Below are positions 30,739-39,680 of a stretch of 64,000 nt of DNA, piece after piece (the first letter of the stretch is position 1; every line of letters begins with the position of its first letter). Under the pieces are notes generated by a model. That model did not search any database. It had not been told where the DNA came from and saw only the letters and a list, made by a program, of their open reading frames with translations. This DNA comes from Kalmanozyma brasiliensis GHG001 (lineage: Eukaryota; Basidiomycota; Ustilaginomycetes; Ustilaginales), in the NCBI RefSeq assembly GCF_000497045.1, contig NW_015961948.1:496001-560000 (forward strand), given 5' to 3'. The position numbers and the translations under genes are program-made.

Positions 30739-32019
30739 TCACGCCTTGATAGCCTGAGCGGACTCAAACGCCGGAAACTCGGGATATGGCGCATCCAGGT
30801 CGTCCACCAGACCATTCTGGAACTTCTTATCTTGATACCCATACTTGCGAGCAACCCACGGAATTTTCGCGATATAGGCCAAGGTCGACATGAGCCTGTG
30901 AAACAGCCACCTCGTCACAGCGTATCGAGGATGAGCGATGCCCGGCACGAACGACGGGATGTTCTGGATCTCTTCGACGAAAGGGCGAAATTCTGCCTCG
31001 TATGCTTCGAATGCCTTGGACGGATGCTCGTCCGCTTGAAGCTTGGAGAGGTGACCTGACAAAAGGTAGGCTCCATTGATGGCGAGCGAAGTGCCCATGC
31101 CTGTCAAGGGGGTTGGCGCAAAGGCTGCGTCGCCGAGGCAGATGACTCGATTCTTGTGCCACTTGGCCATCTTGATCTGCTGAATAGGCTGGAAGTAGAG
31201 ATCATGGGCATGTTCCATCTCTCGCAAGATGCGTGGGGCTCTCCAGCCCATGTCGCCGAGCTCTTTGTTCATCAACTCCAGCTGCTGCTTCCTGTCTCCG
31301 CCCCGGGCTGCCGACATCCACTCTGCCTTCTTCTCGGGCGTAAGCGGCATGACAGTGAAAAAGGCTCTCGTGGTGCCGTGGTTGTCGGGTCGAGTCGTCA
31401 ACACCCTCGAATCGAGACCGTGGTAGATCGCCCAGTAGTCGGTGTCCTCCGGCTCTCGCGGCACGGTGCCGTACACGCAGAAGGCGTTCTTGTCGACTAC
31501 CTGGATGGCGTCCTCGCCAAACACCTGCTTGCGTGTCCTCGACCACTGACCGTCGGCAGCCACCAGTACGTCGTACTCTTGGTCCTCGCCCGTGCTCAAT
31601 TTGACTCGCACCTTGTCCTGACCGTTCTCGATGACCCCGGCGATGGTGGTGCCGAACTTGAATTCGACGCCCGGCAGCGACTTTGCCGAATTATACAGCA
31701 GTTCGGCGAGGTCACCACGGAGAATCTCGAACTCAGACGTAGGGCTGCCGGCAGACCCCTCGACGGGAAAGTCGGCGATGGACTTGCCTTTGGAGTTGAC
31801 AAAGCAAGTTCCCTTCTCGGTCGTGTGATGCTTGCGAAGCTCTTCGAAGAGACCCATCTTGTTGATGATGTTGAGCGCGGTTCCGTGTACGTCGATGTTC
31901 TGACCCTGAGCCAGCATGGACGACGCCTTCTCGACGATCGTGGCTCTGGCACCCACGCGGGAGAGCCAAAAGGCCAAAGTAGGGCCTGCGATGCCGGCGC
32001 CACTGATGAGGACGTGCAT
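30739..32019 (-). CDS. FAD-dependent monooxygenase (PHBH-type)
   Basis: Flavoprotein hydroxylase of 426 residues. The FAD-binding Rossmann motif GAGIAGPTLAFWLSRVG is at residues 7-23, followed by an acidic residue at the end of strand 2 (IVE30). The second FAD motif, CLGDAAFAPTPLTGMG, is near 292-307, and LVAADGQWSRTRKQV is the DG motif that binds FAD and NAD(P)H. The group resembles fungal salicylate, kynurenine or TetX-like hydroxylases. There is no signal peptide; the protein is likely cytosolic. No clustered biosynthetic genes surround it, so the substrate is unknown. A TATA-like TTATATGG-type site on the upstream side (about 32127-32132) may belong to its promoter. Confidence 0.9.
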   Translation of the reverse strand: MHVLISGAGIAGPTLAFWLSRVGARATIVEKASSMLAQGQNIDVHGTALNIINKMGLFEELRKHHTTEKGTCFVNSKGKSIADFPVEGSAGSPTSEFEILRGDLAELLYNSAKSLPGVEFKFGTTIAGVIENGQDKVRVKLSTGEDQEYDVLVAADGQWSRTRKQVFGEDAIQVVDKNAFCVYGTVPREPEDTDYWAIYHGLDSRVLTTRPDNHGTTRAFFTVMPLTPEKKAEWMSAARGGDRKQQLELMNKELGDMGWRAPRILREMEHAHDLYFQPIQQIKMAKWHKNRVICLGDAAFAPTPLTGMGTSLAINGAYLLSGHLSKLQADEHPSKAFEAYEAEFRPFVEEIQNIPSFVPGIAHPRYAVTRWLFHRLMSTLAYIAKIPWVARKYGYQDKKFQNGLVDDLDAPYPEFPAFESAQAIKA

Positions 32020-32967
32020 TGTGAAGTAATCTGAAGAGTCGGTTTGATGCTCGTGGGAAAGGCCTTTAGTCGTTCAAGTCGTTGGAAGAGGAAAGGAAGG
32101 GCTCTCTGACCCTCGTCTAGCCCGGCTTATATGGACGAGAGGATCATTCCAGATGACAGCATGACCTCGTATGCACACGTTCGACGGAGTAAGAAGGCAT
32201 CAGTGCGGACATGTGATGCTTCCGTGCGGCCGCTAGACCTGCCCGTCAGCCTTTCCGAGCCGAACCAAATTGTCGGCTTGCAAGAGACGCCAAAAATGGC
32301 AGCCTGCTCCTCGTGTTCAGTCAAGGCCCGCGGTAAATCCATGGCCAACACGCAGCTGGCTGTACGTCACAACCAAGCCACTAGCTGGGTGAGCATCGTT
32401 GTTGTACCTTCCCACTACGGCGAACTCCCTTCAGCTTGAACCGTCTCATGAGGTCTGCACGAGACCATTGAAGCTGGGGCCGCGCGATCCGCATGTCAAT
32501 CCGCGGCGTGGTCGACAGCTGACAATGACTTGGTCCGTGAACAAGGTCGAAGCGGCTGTAACCATCAAGTCTTCAAGGCGCTTTCGCCGTTCTCTGGGAG
32601 CACAAAAGGCTCCAACGGAAACCGAAGTCGGCAACGTGCATCGAAGCCGAATGTGAGTTGCATGCTGCCTTCTTATCGACAGAAGGCTCGCTCGCCTAGA
32701 TTGGCTAATCACCAAACAATTTTCCACACTTGTTAGGTTGCGCTGCTGACTGCCTCCACCTGCAGCTTCTCCTGCGCGACGGCGAAAAAAAGTGACATGC
32801 CAAGCAGCACGGACCGCTGCGCTGGGTCCAAAAAACAAAAAACAAGAAGCGCGGCGTGCATACTCCAACTACGCCCTCGGACCCTCGGGAGGCGAGAGGA
32901 GCCTTGACCATCGACTTCCATCTCGCCAGCTTGCCATGGCTCTGCAAGCGAGACAGACGGCCTCATC
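32020..32967. other. divergent intergenic region, nothing recognised
   Basis: This region lies between the FAD monooxygenase and a disordered-protein gene. It has A-rich stretches near 32787 and 32830 and a few short frames without family resemblance. Confidence 0.5.
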
Positions 32968-34203
32968 ATGAACATAGGGTGTACCGCCGCGTCACCCTCC
33001 GCTGGGGGCGCCAGCGTGGTCACCACGCCGCCACTCGGAAACGCGGTTTCAACAGCGGCGCATTACCGGCTAGGAAGGAGAAGCCGGAGGAGCAGTAGCA
33101 GCGGGGCGAGCTCGAGTAGCAGCTGTGGCAATGGCGCCACAGCAGCTACACCCAGCCATGGCGTAAACGCAAGCAGGAAGAGACGGCGTCACAGTACACT
33201 TTCGAGCGGCATCGCGTCCGGATCGGAGGAAGAGGGCGAACGCGCTCCCCCCACCTTTCGACTACGACTCGGCAGCTACGTCTCGGACTTTAGACTGACG
33301 AGAACACGGAGTCATTCGCCGAGCTCGCCGCTCTATCAGGCAACGCCTGCATCGCCAACGGCTTCCACAAGACAGAGCCATCCCTTGCGCATCCAAACCA
33401 CGGCTCTCCCGGACACGGCGTCGGCGCAGCAGCAAAATGAACCGTCTCGTGTCCCTCCAGTAGCATGGGCGATACCCTCACCGACACTCGTGTCATCCGC
33501 ATCAGCTGCATTGCAAGATGAGCGTGATGTCGAGATGGACCTCGACGTCCAGTCCACTTTCCAGGCCATGCAGGTCGATTCGCCCATCGCCTCGCCGTCA
33601 GCGACAACCAATGACAGCGCCCGCACCTCCTTCTTCCCATCGCAAGCCAGCGCAATTGCCCCATTCCAGCCGCAAGCGCGATCAAGCCTCAGTCCAATCC
33701 CCGCGAGCCTGCTTTCGCCGTTCAGCACCGACACTCGATACCCGCGATCGCCATCGCCTCTCTCGCCACCGTCCTCCGCATCGCTACCGTCGATGTCACT
33801 CATCGCCCACGCGTCCATCACGACCGTCTCTCCTGGCGTCTTTCCTTCCTCCGCGCTGCTCGCATCGCGCAGAACCTCAAGACAGCCGTCCAGCATCGCC
33901 CCGCAACAGCATACGCCCGCATCGCCCTCCCCTCTCGCACGCACCATCTCGTTCCCCGCTCCCGCATCTGCATCGTTCCAAGATACCCAGCCCGTCCCAC
34001 ATCAATACCCGACGCTTGCATCCCCTTTCGTCCCGCATCTCAATCATTCGTCGTCGCTCGAGCAAGAGTCTCCGACAAGGTCACGGTCGAATTCGACGCC
34101 TTCGTCGCCCGTCATTGAAGCGGCGGCGGGGGTCCCACCGAGCCCGGTGCGTCGTCATTCCGACGGTCGACCTTCACCGCTCCGACTCCGTGCGCCGCTG
34201 TAA
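32968..34203 (+). CDS. disordered Ser/Pro-rich protein, unknown
   Basis: A 411-residue protein with almost no hydrophobic core. A basic Ser-Arg segment (RLGRRSRRSSSSGASSSSS, about 34-52) and a bipartite nuclear-localisation-like KRRRH (about 70) precede an ordered-looking PTFRLRLGSYVSDFRLTRTR patch (about 93-112). Many SP and TP dipeptides suggest proline-directed phosphorylation. The end repeats SPSPxR-type motifs. I do not recognise a family. The open frame is long and its codon use matches neighbours, so it is probably real, but the start could be a later ATG. Confidence 0.6.
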   Translation: MNIGCTAASPSAGGASVVTTPPLGNAVSTAAHYRLGRRSRRSSSSGASSSSSCGNGATAATPSHGVNASRKRRRHSTLSSGIASGSEEEGERAPPTFRLRLGSYVSDFRLTRTRSHSPSSPLYQATPASPTASTRQSHPLRIQTTALPDTASAQQQNEPSRVPPVAWAIPSPTLVSSASAALQDERDVEMDLDVQSTFQAMQVDSPIASPSATTNDSARTSFFPSQASAIAPFQPQARSSLSPIPASLLSPFSTDTRYPRSPSPLSPPSSASLPSMSLIAHASITTVSPGVFPSSALLASRRTSRQPSSIAPQQHTPASPSPLARTISFPAPASASFQDTQPVPHQYPTLASPFVPHLNHSSSLEQESPTRSRSNSTPSSPVIEAAAGVPPSPVRRHSDGRPSPLRLRAPL

Positions 34204-34284
34204 CGTCTCGTCAATTCACGCTTCTGTTTTCGTCTCTGTGCACACACAAAGGTCTAATTCCTTGATTGAGAGGAGTGCGGTGTT
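34204..34284. other. very short convergent spacer
   Basis: Only 81 bases separate two convergent stop codons, so the two transcripts must overlap at their 3' ends. Confidence 0.6.
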
Positions 34285-34976
34285 TCAAGCTGTCTTAGCA
34301 TGTCCAACCGGACCTCGTGCAATGCCGGTCCACCAAGCGACACGAGCGCAAAACAGCCCAAAGGTGATCAGGATATTCCCAAACAGCAGACTGTTCCAGC
34401 TGCCCGGTTGAGCCAGCAGCACGAACTTGTCCAGCGTGCCGGCCTTGTGCATGCCCACCAGGCCGGATCGTTTCGGTGGGCCGTTGGGGAGGAGGGCGAT
34501 GGTGAGGCCGATATGCGTCCAGTCTGCTACACCTAGGACGACAATCAACCAGCGTATCAGCGTCTCCAGCGTCTGCTGATCCCGCACATAGCGTCGGAGG
34601 GCGTAGAACATGAGTGCGGAGTTGAGCATGATGAGGAGATAGCAGCTGCCCAGCTGACCTAGTGCCATGCGAGTCGCATCAGTGAGCACGCCGGCTTGGC
34701 GCAGGGAATTTTGGAGGGTAGACGCCGGGAAGAAGGCCGGAGGGATGAGCTCGTGATTGTACCGCTCCGGGAGAAGGATTGCGTACACGGCGCCCGCGAG
34801 CACAGAGAGCGGTTCGAGGATGCCGAAGAACAAGTACTGCATGGGGGAGAGGGCAAAGCGATGCGGTCAGTAAGAGGGGCAGATGAGAGTGAATGAGAAA
34901 CGGGCAAAGGGAGGCTCACCCAGTGGTATGGCAGCGCTTCTGCCGCAATGGGCTTGGGAGGTGTTTTCGGCGGCAT
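34285..34976 (-). CDS. four-helix membrane protein (DUF7704-like), two exons
   Basis: Exons are 34976-34920 (MPPKTPPKPIAAEALPYHW) and 34836-34285; the intron begins GTGAGC, has a CTGAC branch-like site and ends ATGCAG, phase 0, giving 202 residues. Four hydrophobic segments are seen: YLFFGILEPLSVLAGAVYAI, LGQLGSCYLLIMLNSALMFY, LIRWLIVVLGVADWTHIGLT and LLFGNILITFGLFCARVAWW. The E-P pair in TM1 and the D-WTH motif in TM3 are features of a fungal membrane family of unknown function (DUF7704, from memory). There is no signal peptide; the short Pro-rich N-terminus should be cytosolic. The splice sites are seen directly; the family name is from recall. Confidence 0.8.
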
Positions 34977-35052
34977 GATGGCGAGGATGTGGTGAGAAGG
35001 AAAGCTGTCGAACAGGCTCTCTCTCCGTCCATGACAGCCGCCGGGGGGGGGG

Positions 35053-35091
35053 NNNNNNNNNNNNNNNNNNNNNNNNNNNNNCCGCCCGCAG
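35053..35091. other. assembly gap (39 Ns)
   Basis: A run of Ns follows ten G residues (35043-35052) and is followed by CCGCCCGC. The true length is unknown; the flanks suggest a G-rich simple sequence that failed in sequencing. Confidence 0.95.
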
Positions 35092-35147
35092 CGGCGATCT
35101 CGCTCTATTGTTTGCCGCGAGCGGAGGGGTCACGTGCATTCGCTCCA

Positions 35148-35155
35148 ACGCGAAA
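35148..35155 (+). promoter_or_regulatory. MBF/E2F-like ACGCGAAA element upstream of Spc24
   Basis: ACGCGAAA lies 306 bases before the Spc24 ATG. ACGCG cores are MBF sites in yeasts; the function here is inferred. Confidence 0.35.
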
Positions 35156-35460
35156 ATTTCAGAGTGTTAGGGGACTGTACCAAACAAAATTGGGCCAAAA
35201 ATCCGCGGCGCGTCTCAACCAACACTTGAACTTTTCTTAGAGTGACAATCAACACTTGCATGCAACAGCGGCCAGGGTCGTGGATGGCGAGCAGGCGGTT
35301 TGAGCTTCATTGCTACCATCATCTTGAAGCTTTCTCGTCACTATCGCTGTCAACACCACAACAAAAGCTATAGACATCACTATCTCTGGATTTGAAGCCA
35401 CGCACCCTCCTGGATCCTATCTTCCCTCGAACGTAGACGCTCCTCCTCATCACACACAAC

Positions 35461-36243
35461 ATGTCGACCACAACAGCACCGCGGGACGACCCATCCATCC
35501 TCATGCCGCCACCCTCCACCCTCCCCACCACCTCACCGCTCGACGATGCCCGTCTCACAGACGACGACATCGATTCCCTCATCGCCTCTCTCTCCCCCAC
35601 CTCGGAACTCGACCACCTGCGCTCGATCGAGAAAACCCTTCGCGAAACGCAATCGCGACGCAAACGCGAAGACGAGGAAAACCGCGCCAAGATCCATGCT
35701 CTCCAAACTTCCCTTCTCGACCTGCGCAAGCAAAGCACTCGTCAAGCGGCAGAATGGAGGTCCCTCGCACAGCACGCAGAGACCATCGAAAAGTTGGACA
35801 ACCGCAACTTTGATCTGGCCAAGAAGATCAACGAACAGGAAAGCGTACTGAGCACCATGCAGAACGAGGTGCTCGAACTCAAGCGGGTATGCGACGAACT
35901 CGACGAGGTGGATGTTGAGGATGAGACGGAGATGGATCGCGATGCGTAAGTTTCCCCCCCGGCACCCCTCTCAACTTTGCCCCCGTTTCTCCCGCTGAAA
36001 GCATTCGAGATGTGCTGACCCTCCCTTTGTAATGAAAACAGCTTGTGCCTACGCATCTTCCGCAGCCTCGGCTTCCTACCCTCCAAAGGCAAGGAAGAGA
36101 CGGACGACGAGTGGAACAGCATACTCGTCCGCTCCGACACACGAAACACCGCCATCCAGTTCGACATCGCCACCCTCCACCTCAAGCAGAACGAGATCTC
36201 GCCCCTCATCCTCGCCGACCAGCTGTGGAAGGCCGCCGAATGA
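35461..36243 (+). CDS. SPC24: kinetochore protein Spc24, two exons
   Basis: Subunit of the Ndc80 complex that, with Spc25, links the microtubule-binding arm to the inner kinetochore. Exons are 35461-35945 and 36042-36243; the intron begins GTAAGT, has GTGCTGACC as branch site and ends AACAG, phase 2, giving 228 residues. After a Pro/Thr-rich leader, residues 50-150 are a continuous coiled coil (LDHLRSIEKTLRETQSRRKR onward). The C-terminal RWD-like globular domain (about 160-228) starts LCLRIFRSLGFLP, the hallmark of fungal Spc24, and ends with HLKQNEISPLILADQLWKAA. Length and order match the family. Confidence 0.93.
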
Positions 36244-36316
36244 TTCCTTTGTATCAATATCACACATAAGTCGAACGCGCGCGCAAGGGGGGGAAAGGGT
36301 CTGCATTGCTGGGCCG
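36244..36316. other. very short convergent spacer
   Basis: Spc24 and the Gid4-like gene end 73 bases apart on opposite strands, so their 3' untranslated regions probably overlap. Confidence 0.6.
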
Positions 36317-38926
36317 TTAGCGCATCTCGAAGCTGCTACTGGACCATTCGGCAGTATGTCTCAGACTCAACTGCTGATACGGTTCGCTGTTCTCATGAAA
36401 GTAAAACCCAGACATCTTGCCTGCAGCGCCGAGGTCGTCGGTCATCTCGGCATCCGCCGGCCACATGGACGCGAAGGGATCCTCGGTGCCGGCGGAGCTG
36501 AGCGGGATGGTGGGGCTTGCAGGCCAGAAGCCTGGTCCGCTGGGGGGTAACGGCGAGTGCGGGTGGTAGATCGGATGGTATGGTGTCGATCCGGAGGGTG
36601 ACGAGAGGGAGAGTTCGCGTCGACGCTGCGTGCGCGCTGCATACCACTGCGGTCCGGATACCGCCGGTGCCAGCGTTGGACTGGATAGCGTTGGAGATGT
36701 ATCCGGTGAGGAATCGTCGCTCCGATGGATGCCAGCTGACTCGCCCAGTTCGACGCAAACGTAGTAGAACCCGGCAAAACTCGCCCCGTTGATGTCCCGA
36801 ACCCTGTGATCCGGAACGAGAAACTTCTCCTTCCACCGCATGAACACGAATGGCTTGTTCAAGTGGTTGAACCGCAGACCAGGTTTGGAGAGTGCCGAGC
36901 GTAAGGGTCGGAAAGGAGGGAAACGCGCCCAGTGCTTGAGATCGTCCGCTTCCGTAGCGCCCCATTTGCCCGTGACGAAACCGTACCGATCGCCAATGAT
37001 TTCTGCGTCGAAATAGGTCGTCAGCTCAGGCCAGTCTTCCGTGAGACCGCGGATGTTGAGGTAGCCGCAGAGATGCGAGGCTTCGAGGTCGACGTTGACA
37101 ATGCGGACCGTGACGTCGTATGAGTTTCGGCCAGATTTTTGGGTGCCGTTGAAGGTGGCGCCGGGGTAGAGGCAGCCTCGGCCTTTGGGCGGATTGCGAA
37201 GGCGGGATAGCTCGGCCAGTGGGTCGGGCTTGTACGGGTCGAACCAGCGGACGTGCGCCCATTTGGCGGCGAGACCGTGCGTGATCTTGTCGTCGTCCAC
37301 GTCCATGTTTGCCGGCTCGTCGTGACGCTTCTTGCCGTCTGCTGCGTGTTTGAGAGCGGGATCTGTCGACGAGTAAGAGAGCAGATCGACATGGTACTTG
37401 ACAGCTCGAGTGGGATCGATCCCCTGGGCATGCTCAGCCGAGGATGCGGCCAATGATGTCGATGTCGATGAGCAGATCAGGTGCGGTGGCCGTGTTTGCT
37501 TCGCCGAATTGTAGAGCTCGTCTGCGATGACGTGTCTTGGAAGCTGGCTCAGCCGAGGACGGGTCACTGCTGCCGGTCCGTAAGGATCGTCATCCTTCGC
37601 CACGGCTGCTGCGGATGTCATGGCTGCGGCGCCAACTGCTGCGAAAGGCATCGTTGTAGGTCCTACAGTGGATCCAGAGCGGCTCGATCGGCGCGCGGAT
37701 GAGGGTCGCCGCTCTTTGACTGCACCCGATATTGCGGGCATCTGCGATGAGGCCTCTTGTGCGTGCACGTTTCCGCTGCTGCGGGATCTCGACTGTGAAT
37801 TCGATGGCCGAGCGGATACAGACGCAGAGGATGCAACAGAGTGAGTTTCCTGCGCGTTGAGCAATGCGAATGTCTCGGATGCGGGCGTGGCCACGATGGA
37901 CGGTGGGAAGCTGACCACAACAGGGGCAGAAGATGAGCTTACACTCTCTGAGCCGTTGTAGCTGAGACTCCTGGAGAAGCTGCCAGAGCGGCCAAGCAGG
38001 GACGAGGAGGAGGGCTCTCCCGTTCGACTAGGCTCGTTTGAGTGACCGAGACGGTCGCTCGTCGAAGTCGACGCATCTGCGAAACGGATCCTGCCGCGAC
38101 TCGTGGAGCGGCCAGCACCCGACGGCGAAGAGGGTGCCCTCAGAGCTGGTGATATGGGAGCGCGCTCGAGCGGTGGGAAGCTGGACGGATCCTGCATGAG
38201 CACGTCTTCGGCCGATTGGGTGAGCGCAGCATCGCCTCCGGCTCCCATGTTGTCGACTGAGATGGTGAGATGCGTTTGCGGGGCACCGATCGGCGTGCTG
38301 TTCTGTGCGGATGAGCTGGAGCCAGTGTGTAGCTGCGCGCTGCCGTCGATAGGTGCGCTGTTCTGCAATGTCGCAGCGGCTGAAGCTGAAGCGGATGGTG
38401 CGGCAGGATCGGCGAGTTGAGCTGCACACTGCGTGCAGATCGCATGGCCGTCAGCATCTGTTTGCATCGGTTCGTCGGTGCCGAGATGTCGAGAGAGCGC
38501 GACTGCGGCAGCTGCGTTGATGGCCGAAGTGAGGCTCTGATGCGGTTGGAGGCGATGCTGGGAGCGGACGTAGTCGGGCGCAAAAGCGTATGACGACGGA
38601 CTCGGAGCCGAAATGGAGGCCGAGGATGGAGCGCGGGAGAGCCCTGGCTGGCGATCTATCGACGTCGGAAGAGCATCCAACAGCTGACCACAGTGCGCGC
38701 AGTGCTTGGGTTGCGCTGTGCCAGGATCATGGCGCCTGATGCCATCGCTATGGCTCAACTGCGCGTTGCTAGTGCGCAAATTGTCGGCGATCACCGGTTC
38801 GTTGACTGGGTCCGCTCGCAAATGTTGCTCTGGATTGGCGCCAGTTGCTGATGATGTGGTGATCTCGGATTCGGCCGGAGCTGATGTGGATGCGCTTGGC
38901 ACGGTGAAAGATGGTCCAGGCGTCAT
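36317..38926 (-). CDS. GID4: GID/CTLH ubiquitin-ligase substrate receptor, Gid4/Vid24 family
   Basis: Substrate receptor of the GID E3 ligase, which in yeast recognises N-terminal Pro degrons of gluconeogenic enzymes after return to glucose. The product is 869 residues, far longer than yeast Gid4. The beta-barrel domain lies at about 550-727, with YPGATFNGTQKSGRNSYDV, LCGYLNIRGLTEDWPELTTY, FDAEIIGDRYGFVTGKWGA and FMRWKEKFLVPDHRV. The first 540 residues are mostly Ser-rich and disordered, but hold two matching Cys pairs, CAHCGQLL (Cys76, Cys79) and CTQCAAQL (Cys164, Cys167), that could bind one zinc ion. Pro/Ser-rich sequence follows the barrel. The domain call is secure; the zinc site is inference. 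Confidence 0.93.
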   Translation of the reverse strand: MTPGPSFTVPSASTSAPAESEITTSSATGANPEQHLRADPVNEPVIADNLRTSNAQLSHSDGIRRHDPGTAQPKHCAHCGQLLDALPTSIDRQPGLSRAPSSASISAPSPSSYAFAPDYVRSQHRLQPHQSLTSAINAAAAVALSRHLGTDEPMQTDADGHAICTQCAAQLADPAAPSASASAAATLQNSAPIDGSAQLHTGSSSSAQNSTPIGAPQTHLTISVDNMGAGGDAALTQSAEDVLMQDPSSFPPLERAPISPALRAPSSPSGAGRSTSRGRIRFADASTSTSDRLGHSNEPSRTGEPSSSSLLGRSGSFSRSLSYNGSESVSSSSAPVVVSFPPSIVATPASETFALLNAQETHSVASSASVSARPSNSQSRSRSSGNVHAQEASSQMPAISGAVKERRPSSARRSSRSGSTVGPTTMPFAAVGAAAMTSAAAVAKDDDPYGPAAVTRPRLSQLPRHVIADELYNSAKQTRPPHLICSSTSTSLAASSAEHAQGIDPTRAVKYHVDLLSYSSTDPALKHAADGKKRHDEPANMDVDDDKITHGLAAKWAHVRWFDPYKPDPLAELSRLRNPPKGRGCLYPGATFNGTQKSGRNSYDVTVRIVNVDLEASHLCGYLNIRGLTEDWPELTTYFDAEIIGDRYGFVTGKWGATEADDLKHWARFPPFRPLRSALSKPGLRFNHLNKPFVFMRWKEKFLVPDHRVRDINGASFAGFYYVCVELGESAGIHRSDDSSPDTSPTLSSPTLAPAVSGPQWYAARTQRRRELSLSSPSGSTPYHPIYHPHSPLPPSGPGFWPASPTIPLSSAGTEDPFASMWPADAEMTDDLGAAGKMSGFYFHENSEPYQQLSLRHTAEWSSSSFEMR

Positions 38927-39680
38927 GGTGGGGTCGCTTGGTGCTTGGTGATCGTGTCAGAAAGCGGGACCTGGTGGCGGGGCTTAGACCATTCCTTGCA
39001 CGATCAGGCCACGGGAGCAGGCTAGCTGCTGGCTCGTCGCAAAAACGTGAGACGCAGCAGGGAGCTCGCAATGAGTAAGCACGCTGCACTCGTTCGAAAG
39101 GATGAGAGCTGCTGCCCAGACTCGTCCGATCGACCCAGGTGATTCGAGTCAGGCTGATGAGTTACGAGGCCAGATCGAGTTGATGCCTGCGTGCAGTGCC
39201 GCGTCTCGAAACCGATCGGACTCGGATAGGTGGCTGTACGCTGGTTGAGAGCGATTTGATCGCCGCAGAAGTCGAGATCGATGATGGTCGATGGATGATC
39301 GATGAGAAGATGTAGGATTGGGTCGATCAGTTGGGTCGTTGGATGACGAGCAGACCGATTAGCGTCGACTCCACACCCGCTTCCTCTCGCATTTCCCCCT
39401 TGATGCTTGAGCGTGTGACTGTGACTCTTATGCAGGCCAAAGTCGAGTCTGCAGCTGGGCAGTCTTGGGGCTCAGACGTCTGCTAAAATTGATTTTTGCG
39501 ATTGCGTGAGAGAGCCGAAGCCATCAGCTCCGCGTCATGCGCGATTCAAGGGTCCACATGGGCACAAGACATGCTTCGACTGCTCACAGCTCAAGTCTCG
39601 CTCTTCTACACAGTTTCGAGCAATCGTCAGCCAAGTGCAGTCCGGAGCTGTCCAAGATGTATGGTTCTATTGAGGAGCGT
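38927..39680. other. upstream region of the Gid4-like gene
   Basis: No gene is recognised. It includes the leader of the Gid4-like gene and the 3' flank of GPI1; plus-strand frames reaching into 39989 are antisense to GPI1. Confidence 0.5.

Larger units (their letters stand above)
34977..35460. other. divergent promoter with assembly gap
   Basis: This is shared upstream sequence of the DUF7704-like gene and Spc24, interrupted by Ns. An MBF-like ACGCGAAA lies at 35148-35155, which would suit cell-cycle control of Spc24. Confidence 0.5.

Noticed and set aside
31156..32034. 292-codon plus-strand frame over the FAD monooxygenase
   Set aside because: Antisense shadow of a gene with intact FAD motifs.
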